From an uncultured Chloroflexota bacterium (GTDB taxonomy: Bacteria; Chloroflexota; Dehalococcoidia; Dehalococcoidales; RBG-16-60-22), in the NCBI GenBank assembly GCA_903915565.1, contig CAIWTG010000245.1, positions 1-10,423 on the forward strand: a stretch of DNA of 10,423 nucleotides, written 5' to 3'. Each line of letters opens with the position of its first letter. Position 1 is the first letter of the stretch. The translations under genes and the position numbers were made by a program. Positions 5,620-10,423 of this stretch are shown in pieces. The notes under the pieces are model-generated. The model did not search any database. It was given only the letters and a program-made list of their open reading frames with translations, and was not told the origin of the DNA.

Positions 5620-5942
5620 GTAAATACACGCACCTTGAGATAAATAAAGACGTCCCCACCCCTTCTGGTCATTACACCCCGCAAAAAGAGGTCAGGCTAA
5701 AGCTGGATGGGCGGGAAGTCCTTTACGTCCTTCGTGAGGCGGTGATTGATTCTTCCTGCTGCGGCACCGGAGAATTTAACAGCGCTTTGGTGCCCGGTTA
5801 TATCGTTAGGTGGCGGACGAAGAAAAATCAGGATGGCACTCCCGTCTCTTTAGTCGAATCTGTTAATGATGAAAAGACCCGCGACTCCATCCGCCTGATT
5901 ATCAAAGAAAAAGAGCACATCGCGCAGACGGAGTTCTGGTAA
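5616..5942 (+). CDS. Conserved-looking 108-aa hypothetical protein coupled to argC
   Basis: I do not recognise a named family. The protein is small, soluble and charged, with no signal peptide or membrane segment. A central part looks like beta strands: KEVRLKLDGREVLYVLREAVID (24-45), then SSCCGTG (46-52) with a vicinal Cys pair C48-C49, and FNSALVPGYIVRWRTKKNQD (54-73). The C-terminal part (86-104) is likely helical. The Cys pair in a glycine-rich turn could be redox-active or bind metal. I have a faint memory of similar short proteins in anaerobes. Its ATG overlaps the argC stop as ATGA, and AGGA lies 5 nt before it, so translation is coupled to argC. It is surely expressed as part of that operon, but a link to arginine synthesis is only inferred. 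Confidence 0.75.
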   Translation: MSKYTHLEINKDVPTPSGHYTPQKEVRLKLDGREVLYVLREAVIDSSCCGTGEFNSALVPGYIVRWRTKKNQDGTPVSLVESVNDEKTRDSIRLIIKEKEHIAQTEFW

Positions 5943-5964
5943 CTAACTAGACCGTTTCCTTTTT
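5926..5964 (+). terminator. Possible terminator at the end of the argC operon
   Basis: AGACGG (5926-5931) can pair with CCGTTT (5952-5957), enclosing a nested AGTT/AACT hairpin, and CCTTTTTC follows. The structure spans the stop codon of the 108-aa gene and the last codons of the convergent pabC gene, where only 4 bp separate the stops. One pair is G-T and the T-run is short, so this is tentative. Confidence 0.3.
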
Positions 5965-6825
5965 CACCATCTCCCGGTAGGCTGCCATCACCTGCCGCGT
6001 TATGTCGCCCGGCTTGCCGCCGTTAATCGTTACCGAGTTTCCCTCATTATCCCTCACCTGCGTTACCTGCATTATCTCAATGAGGGCGTTAGTCATAAAC
6101 GCCTCCTGGCATCTTTTTATAATGCCGATGCCCACTGGGCCTTCTCTCACGCCAATGCCGAGTTTTGCCGCGATATTAAGCACTACTTCTCGCGTTATGC
6201 CCGGGATGATGCCCATGTCCGTCGACGGCGTGACGAGTTTACCCTCATCAACGAAAAAGACGTTGCCCCCGCCCCCCTCGGCGATATACCCCTCGTCGTT
6301 AAGGATAATGGTTTCGTCCAACCCTTTTTCGGCGGCTTCCGTCCGCGCTACGACGTTCAGCAGGTAGTTGATGGATTTCATGGCGGAGAATGGAGACTGT
6401 TTCATCCGCCGCACCGAGGCTATGCCCACTTTGAAGCCCGTATTATATTTCTCCTCGGAAAAAGGCGTATAAGGCACCGCCGTAACGACAACCGTCGGTA
6501 CTCCCCCCTTATCCACCCACGGTAAAGCCTCGCCGTCGCCGTTAGTAACCGTGAGGCGCACGCGCGCTTCCTTAAGCCCGTTAGCCGCCAGGGTTTCATT
6601 ACACGCCTTAATGAAATCGATATTCTTTATCTTTGCTTCCAGCCCGATGACCTTCGCCGCTTCGTGGAGGCGTTTGATATGCCTGTCTAGCAGGAATAGC
6701 TTGCCGTTATATGCCCGCATTGTCTGAAAAAGCCCGTAGCCATAAAGAAAGCCGTGGTCTCTTACTGAAATTGAAGCCTGTTCCGATGGTACAATCTTGC
6801 CGTTCAAGTAGACTTTTTCTGTCAT
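5947..6825 (-). CDS. pabC: Aminodeoxychorismate lyase (fold-type IV PLP enzyme)
   Basis: This 292-aa PLP enzyme belongs to the class IV aminotransferase fold shared by branched-chain aminotransferase, D-alanine aminotransferase and aminodeoxychorismate lyase. Key parts are LNGKIVPSEQASISVRDHG (7-25), GLFQTMRAYNGKLFLLDRHIKRL (31-53), the PLP lysine K150 in SAMKSINYLLN, E183 in IAEGGGGNVFFV and the phosphate-contacting GIIPGITRE (205-213). The sequence alone resembles BCAT-type enzymes. The operon position, last after pabB and pabA, argues that it releases pyruvate from 4-amino-4-deoxychorismate to give p-aminobenzoate. Dual transaminase activity is possible. Start support is good: GGGAGG, which lies just after the pabA stop, is 5 nt before the ATG. 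The gap to pabA is 12 bp. It converges on the 108-aa gene with 4 bp between stops. Confidence 0.85.
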   Translation of the reverse strand: MTEKVYLNGKIVPSEQASISVRDHGFLYGYGLFQTMRAYNGKLFLLDRHIKRLHEAAKVIGLEAKIKNIDFIKACNETLAANGLKEARVRLTVTNGDGEALPWVDKGGVPTVVVTAVPYTPFSEEKYNTGFKVGIASVRRMKQSPFSAMKSINYLLNVVARTEAAEKGLDETIILNDEGYIAEGGGGNVFFVDEGKLVTPSTDMGIIPGITREVVLNIAAKLGIGVREGPVGIGIIKRCQEAFMTNALIEIMQVTQVRDNEGNSVTINGGKPGDITRQVMAAYREMVKKETV

Positions 6826-6837
6826 TAATGCCTCCCT

Positions 6838-7410
6838 TTAATATAACGACATCTTGAGAAAATTGGATAAAATATTATGCCCCTCCGGCGTCATGATGGA
6901 TTCCGGATGGAACTGGACGCCCTCTACCATGTCCTGCCGGCTTCTCACCCCCATAATTACCCCGTCTTTCGTTTTGGCGGAAACTTCCAGCGTCGCCGGC
7001 ACGGATTCCGCCTCAATCACCAGCGAGTGATATCGTCCCGCCGTTATCGGCGAGGGTAACCCGTTAAAAATAGTCGCGCCGTCATGATAAACCAGACTTT
7101 CTTTGCCGTGCATCGGCAGCGCCGCCCGCTTTATTACCCCGCCGTATACGTACCCGATGCATTGGTGTCCCAGGCACACCCCCAGAATCGGTATTTTCCC
7201 TTTAAAATGCCGGATGACGTCATTAGAAATGCCAGCTTCCAGCGGCGTGCACGGCCCCGGCGAAATAATAATATGGCTCGGCTTCATGGACTCCATCTGG
7301 TCCAGCGTTATAGCGTCGTTGCGGTAAGCGGCCGGCTCTTGCCCCAACTCCCCCAGGTATTGCACGAGGTTATAAGTGAACGAATCGTAATTGTCTATCA
7401 CCAGAATCAT
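6838..7410 (-). CDS. pabA: Aminodeoxychorismate synthase component II, glutamine amidotransferase
   Basis: This is a class I glutamine amidotransferase of 190 aa that releases ammonia from glutamine for PabB. It has the usual triad: nucleophile C79 in ILGVCLGHQ (75-83), with H168 and E170 in VQFHPESI (165-172). Further signatures are IDNYDSFTYNL (5-15), the oxyanion-hole segment SPGPCTP (50-56) and GRYHSL (125-130). Anthranilate synthase component II (TrpG) is nearly identical in motifs, and some organisms share one subunit between both enzymes; no separate trpG is visible here. The PabB-type partner settles the primary role. The start is coupled to pabB: its ATG overlaps the pabB TGA by 4 bp, with GGAG 8 nt upstream. 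Confidence 0.92.
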   Translation of the reverse strand: MILVIDNYDSFTYNLVQYLGELGQEPAAYRNDAITLDQMESMKPSHIIISPGPCTPLEAGISNDVIRHFKGKIPILGVCLGHQCIGYVYGGVIKRAALPMHGKESLVYHDGATIFNGLPSPITAGRYHSLVIEAESVPATLEVSAKTKDGVIMGVRSRQDMVEGVQFHPESIMTPEGHNILSNFLKMSLY

Positions 7411-8846
7411 GAAACTATCTCCAAATCGTCCCCGGCAGAAAGCCCCAAAGCGCGTATCAATGCCCTGCCTTTATCCAGCGTCTCAATGTACTCCGCTTCC
7501 GGTTTGGAATCGTAAACAATTGCTCCGCCCACCTGGAAATACACCCTGCCGCCTTTGACGATGAACGTACGGATTACGATGTTCAGGTCCATGTCCCCGC
7601 TAAAGCTCAAGTACCCCAGTGACCCCGTATAAACGCTGCGGCAGGTCGGCTCCAGCTCATCGATAATTTCCATTGACCTCACTTTGGGTGCGCCGGTAAT
7701 CGACCCGCCGGGGAAGGTGGCTTTAAGGAGGTCAATAACGTTTTTCTCCTCCCTCAATTGCCCCTCCACCGTTGAAGTCAAATGAAACACCGTGGGATAA
7801 GTCTCCAGTATTGCCAGCTCCTTAACCTTTACCGTGCCGTAGCGGCACACGCGCCCGATGTCATTGCGTTCCAGGTCGACAATCATGATGTTTTCAGCGC
7901 GGTCTTTGACGCTTTTCAATAAACTCTCGGCTAAAGCTTTATCTTCTTTGGGCGTCTTACCGCGCGGCTTGGTGCCCTTTATCGGACGTGTTTCCACCCA
8001 ATCGCCCCGCAGCTTTAAATACCTCTCCGGCGACGCCCCAACGATGCTGACGTCGCCAAAGCCGAAATAGTTGGCGAATGGCGCCGGATTGATTTTTCGC
8101 AAGCGTTTATAGAGCTCGTAAGGTTCAATGTTTATGTCAACTTCTAACCTCTGCGACAGGTTCACCTGGAAAATGTCGCCGGCGCAAATAAATTCCCTGG
8201 CCTTACTTACCGCCTCAAGATAGCTGTCATGCGAAAAATTGGCTTTAAGCTTTTTCCCTTTGGCGGCGGCGGTATTATTGGTTTCAACCGGCGGCGGCGC
8301 CAGCATAATCATGTTTCTCAACTCATTGAGTCTTGCCCTTGCCCTATTAAGTCGTTTTTCCTCGTCCATCTCCGGGAAGCCGGTGGAAATGATATAGGTT
8401 TTATTTTCCTGATGGTCGAAAGCCGCGATAGCATCATAAAAACCCAGATAAAGGTCGGGTACGTTTATGTCGTCAACAGCTTGCTTGGGGAGTTTTTCGA
8501 TAAAGTGACACAGGTCGTAACTAAAATACCCCACCGCCCCACCGGTAAACGGCACCGGTGACTTACTGCCGTCGATTTTGTAAGTTTGGAGTAACTCCCT
8601 CAATACATCAAAAGGATTGCCCTGCTTCTTTTCCTCCACTTCATTTCGGATTAATGTTATTTCATCGCCCTTGCTCTTCACCACCAGGAAAGGGTCGCTC
8701 CCCATAAAGGAATACCGTCCCAGCTTTTGCGGGTCCATGCCGCTGTCCAGGAAAAAGCTAAATGGGCGCGGGGCAAACGCCTCAAAGCACCACAGAGCGT
8801 CCGGCGCCATGAAAACTTCTTCGACTATTGGATATCTTGCTGTCAT
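7407..8846 (-). CDS. pabB: Aminodeoxychorismate synthase component I
   Basis: PabB uses ammonia delivered by PabA to convert chorismate to 4-amino-4-deoxychorismate, the entry to p-aminobenzoate and folate. The 479-aa protein has an N-terminal anthranilate-synthase-I-like domain (about 10-150, with RYSFMGSDP at 44-52), a low-complexity linker (about 180-200) and a C-terminal chorismate-binding domain. The decisive motif is TRPIKGTKPRG (286-296): Lys at K290 is diagnostic of PabB, where TrpE has Ala (PIAGT). Others are DIFQVNLSQR (224-233), IVDLERNDIGRV (322-333), FPGGSITGAPK (378-388) and GGAIVYDSKPEAEY (440-453). It heads the pabBAC operon, with a TATAAT box 36 nt before the ATG. No strong ribosome-binding site is seen (AAAGGTG is about 15 nt away), a little odd for the first gene. 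Confidence 0.95.
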   Translation of the reverse strand: MTARYPIVEEVFMAPDALWCFEAFAPRPFSFFLDSGMDPQKLGRYSFMGSDPFLVVKSKGDEITLIRNEVEEKKQGNPFDVLRELLQTYKIDGSKSPVPFTGGAVGYFSYDLCHFIEKLPKQAVDDINVPDLYLGFYDAIAAFDHQENKTYIISTGFPEMDEEKRLNRARARLNELRNMIMLAPPPVETNNTAAAKGKKLKANFSHDSYLEAVSKAREFICAGDIFQVNLSQRLEVDINIEPYELYKRLRKINPAPFANYFGFGDVSIVGASPERYLKLRGDWVETRPIKGTKPRGKTPKEDKALAESLLKSVKDRAENIMIVDLERNDIGRVCRYGTVKVKELAILETYPTVFHLTSTVEGQLREEKNVIDLLKATFPGGSITGAPKVRSMEIIDELEPTCRSVYTGSLGYLSFSGDMDLNIVIRTFIVKGGRVYFQVGGAIVYDSKPEAEYIETLDKGRALIRALGLSAGDDLEIVS

Positions 8847-8881
8847 TTTGGGGTAAACGCACCTTTAGAATTGATAACTAA

Positions 8882-8911
8882 ATTATATAACGTAGCCCCC
8901 TGTTTTATGAA
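8882..8911 (-). promoter_or_regulatory. Candidate promoter for the pabBAC operon
   Basis: On the minus strand TATAAT (8887-8882) is a perfect -10, with TTCATA (8911-8906) 18 bp upstream as a 4/6 -35. Initiation near 8875 gives a leader of about 29 nt. It is back-to-back with the promoter for the VTT membrane protein gene in the 111-bp divergent spacer. Confidence 0.55.
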
Positions 8912-8939
8912 GTTAAATTTCTTTCGCAGCTGTAGCGCA

Positions 8940-8948
8940 TGGTATAAT
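8940..8948 (+). promoter_or_regulatory. Extended -10 promoter immediately before the VTT-domain gene
   Basis: TGGTATAAT (8940-8948) is a perfect extended -10 element (TG, one base, TATAAT). No good -35 is present, which extended -10 promoters tolerate. Nine bases separate the box from the ATG at 8958, so the transcript should start at about 8954-8958 and be leaderless or nearly so. Confidence 0.7.
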
Positions 8949-8957
8949 CGTTGGCGT

Positions 8958-9560
8958 ATGACTGAACCAAAACGGAAGAAACCGTTTCATCATAAAGTCA
9001 GAGACTGGTTTAAAAAACACTATCTCGCCGTACTTGGATTGCTGCTAACTTTAGGCATTATTGCCGCCCTTAGCATCATCTACTTTAAAAATCCTGATAT
9101 TTTCGATGAAGATAACCTAAAAGTTTACGGCTATGCCGGTGTTTTCGTGGCCAGTGTTTTCATGAACGCTACGCTGATAATCCCCGTCAGTTATATGGCG
9201 GTTCTCACGGCGATGGCCGTAGTGATGTCTTCTCCCATACTTGTGGGCATTATTGGCGGTGTCGGAGCTGGCATCGGCGAAATGACCGGGTGGCTGGCGG
9301 GGCGCAGCGGTCGGGGCTTATTATCCAAAAACAATATGTATAACCGGGTGGAAAAATGGGTAATCAGGTGGGGCTGGATTGCTATCTTCGTGCTTTCCAT
9401 GTTCCCGCTGTTTTTCGACGTCGCGGGTATTATCGCCGGCGCGATGCGTATGCCCGCCTGGAAGTTCTTCCTGGCTACCTGGCTGGGACGGACGGTAACC
9501 TATGTAACCGTAGCCTATCTGGCGCACTACGGCTTTCAGATTTGGTTTATGGGGAACTAA
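8958..9560 (+). CDS. VTT/DedA-type (SNARE-associated) membrane protein
   Basis: With the start at 8958 this is a 200-aa integral membrane protein. A basic N-terminus (KRKKPFHHKVRDWFKKH, 5-21) precedes a first membrane helix (about 22-43). More hydrophobic segments lie near 58-90, 92-114, 137-163 and 168-197. GGVGAGIGEMTGWLAGRSGRG (100-120) and MFPLFFDVAGIIAGAMRMP (148-166) match the Gly-rich re-entrant segments of the VTT domain found in DedA, TVP38 and TMEM41/VMP1 proteins, which act in lipid or solute movement across membranes. The specific substrate is unknown. An in-frame ATG at 8727 would reach back into the divergent pabB gene and its promoter, and is unlikely. The chosen ATG directly follows a TGGTATAAT box with no ribosome-binding site. 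Its stop overlaps the stop of the convergent transporter gene. Confidence 0.82.
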   Translation: MTEPKRKKPFHHKVRDWFKKHYLAVLGLLLTLGIIAALSIIYFKNPDIFDEDNLKVYGYAGVFVASVFMNATLIIPVSYMAVLTAMAVVMSSPILVGIIGGVGAGIGEMTGWLAGRSGRGLLSKNNMYNRVEKWVIRWGWIAIFVLSMFPLFFDVAGIIAGAMRMPAWKFFLATWLGRTVTYVTVAYLAHYGFQIWFMGN

Positions 9561-9580
9561 ACGCGTTTCTTAATGCCCCA
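9550..9580. other. Inverted repeat at the overlapping convergent stop codons
   Basis: TGGGG (9550-9554) and CCCCA (9576-9580) frame a central perfect palindrome AAACGCGTTT (9559-9568). This cruciform-like element covers both stop codons (VTT gene TAA 9558-9560, transporter TAG 9559-9557). Neither side carries a T-run, so it is not a classical terminator, but it may stabilise or separate the convergent 3' ends. It may also be chance. Confidence 0.3.
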
Positions 9581-10423
9581 CACCATTACCCCGCCCATAA
9601 CGAAGTAGACGATGCACATTATCAGCATGAAATTATAGCCGCTTAAAGGTGCGCGGCTATTAAAGAAATCTATACCCGGTCCGATAAGGCGCGCTAAAGC
9701 AGCTCCCCCCGTGGTCGCTACGTTGGCAATTCCCAGGAAAATCGCTTCCCGATTTTTTGACGCAAAGTCGGTCGCCAGTGCCCAGTTGGTGCTGTCAAAA
9801 ATCCCTTTCGACACCCCGATAATCGCTGCGCCATAGAGAATTGCTGAATACTGGTTCGTCAATACTATCAACGCAATGCCCACTGCTCCGATTCCACCGG
9901 CGATAGCCGTCAACAGCCGGCGTCCGATTTTGTCCGAGAAATACCCGGCCGGCCAGACGACGATTAACATGCCCCCGGCCGCAATGGCTACAAACAGGGA
10001 CGCCGATGCCGCGGGGTTAGTAACTTTAACCACATCCTGCAGGTAATAAAACGCAAACTGCTGGATGGTTGTAAAAGCCATGTAAAAAAGCAGCCGGGAA
10101 ACCAGGAACCAGACAAAATTGCGGTCTTTCCAGGTATCTTTTTTAAAAATATCGGCCAGTGCCGCCAGCGGGGAGGTTTTTTGTTTAGCGGTTGGCGACG
10201 GTTGTTCATGGACCAGCAAGACTGTTGTCAGCATCGTCACTAATAAGACGAAACCCAGCGTCCCCAACACCAGCCACAATCCTTCAATGCCTGTATCTCT
10301 TGTATATTTCCAACCGGCAAACAGGACAAAACCTACGCCCCCTGTCAGCTCAAATAAACTGCGAAAACCGGACGCCATGCCGCGCTTTTTCTCCGGCACC
10401 ATCTCCGGCAGGAATGCCTGGTA
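9557..10423 (-). CDS. MFS transporter, N-terminal part outside the window
   Basis: Major facilitator superfamily permease of which 288 codons are visible, roughly the C-terminal two thirds of a normal ~420-aa protein. The reading frame stays open to the window edge: seven codons (YQAFLPE) precede the apparent ATG at 10402. That run plus MVPEKKRGMASG is the typical 'PDxVPEExRGxASG' loop after membrane helix 4, so 10402 is not the real start. Counting from that Met, hydrophobic helices lie near 18-32, 42-65, 96-121, 132-154, 163-182, 186-204, 219-240 and 255-276. GYFSDKIGRR (153-162) is the conserved MFS loop motif. The loop style recalls SLC45/sugar-type members, but the substrate cannot be named. 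The gene converges on the VTT-domain gene, with stops overlapping. Confidence 0.88.
   Translation of the reverse strand, partial: YQAFLPEMVPEKKRGMASGFRSLFELTGGVGFVLFAGWKYTRDTGIEGLWLVLGTLGFVLLVTMLTTVLLVHEQPSPTAKQKTSPLAALADIFKKDTWKDRNFVWFLVSRLLFYMAFTTIQQFAFYYLQDVVKVTNPAASASLFVAIAAGGMLIVVWPAGYFSDKIGRRLLTAIAGGIGAVGIALIVLTNQYSAILYGAAIIGVSKGIFDSTNWALATDFASKNREAIFLGIANVATTGGAALARLIGPGIDFFNSRAPLSGYNFMLIMCIVYFVMGGVMVWGIKKRV

Noticed and set aside
6002..6367. Long plus-strand ORFs inside the pab genes and other opposite-strand ORFs
   Set aside because: They lie opposite conserved genes, have compositions typical of antisense shadows, and lack recognisable domains or ribosome-binding sites.
7407..8846. 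Anthranilate synthase component I (TrpE) instead of PabB
   Set aside because: The chorismate-binding domain has PIKGT with the PabB lysine rather than PIAGT, and the third gene of the operon is a lyase of the PabC fold, with no trpD/C/B/A nearby.
8727..8957. N-terminal extension of the VTT-protein ORF to an ATG at 8727
   Set aside because: It would overlap the 5' end of the well-supported divergent pabB gene and run through both divergent promoters. The membrane protein's normal basic N-terminus starts at 8958, right after TGGTATAAT.
10400..10402. ATG at 10402 as the true start of the MFS transporter
   Set aside because: The frame is open upstream to the window edge, and the codons before it (YQAFLPE) continue a conserved loop motif. 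About four membrane helices would be missing, so the gene is cut by the window.

Overview
The window looks like a piece of a bacterial chromosome from an anaerobic Chloroflexota lineage, plausibly Dehalococcoidia. This rests on recalled family resemblance: a 46-residue DUF5679 zinc-ribbon protein, a DUF951 protein, and the style of the aldolase and the phosphofructokinase (PFK). No search was run, so the taxon is tentative. The content is mostly housekeeping metabolism at moderate GC. I see no mobile element, CRISPR array, rRNA or tRNA.

Layout. Positions 1-276 are very AT-rich and hold no gene, only a terminator-like hairpin. From about 1750 down to 277 on the minus strand lie a short leader (a possible 16-codon ORF plus a hairpin/T-tract), a small SWIM zinc-finger protein, orotidine-5'-phosphate decarboxylase (pyrF) and a DUF951 protein. 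Divergent from these, on the plus strand, a PFK and a class II aldolase-family protein form a glycolytic pair (1834-4223). A strong hairpin at 4248-4283 separates them from a convergent 46-aa DUF5679 gene (4314-4454, minus). Divergent from that gene is a type 2 argC, translationally coupled to an unknown 108-aa protein (4672-5942).

The minus-strand block 8846-5947 is a compact pabB-pabA-pabC operon that converts chorismate to p-aminobenzoate for folate. Divergent from pabB is a 200-aa membrane protein of the VTT/DedA type (8958-9560). Its stop codon overlaps the stop of a convergent MFS transporter, whose N-terminus lies beyond the window.

The most interesting signals are in expression. The PFK gene and the VTT-protein gene each have a TATAAT box exactly 9 nt before the ATG, which predicts leaderless or nearly leaderless mRNAs; pyrF may be similar. 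The PFK carries a mixed phosphoryl-donor signature (Gly in GGDGT, Lys in PKTID), so ATP or PPi use cannot be decided from sequence. The SWIM gene has an attenuator-like leader. I found no convincing new multi-gene system.
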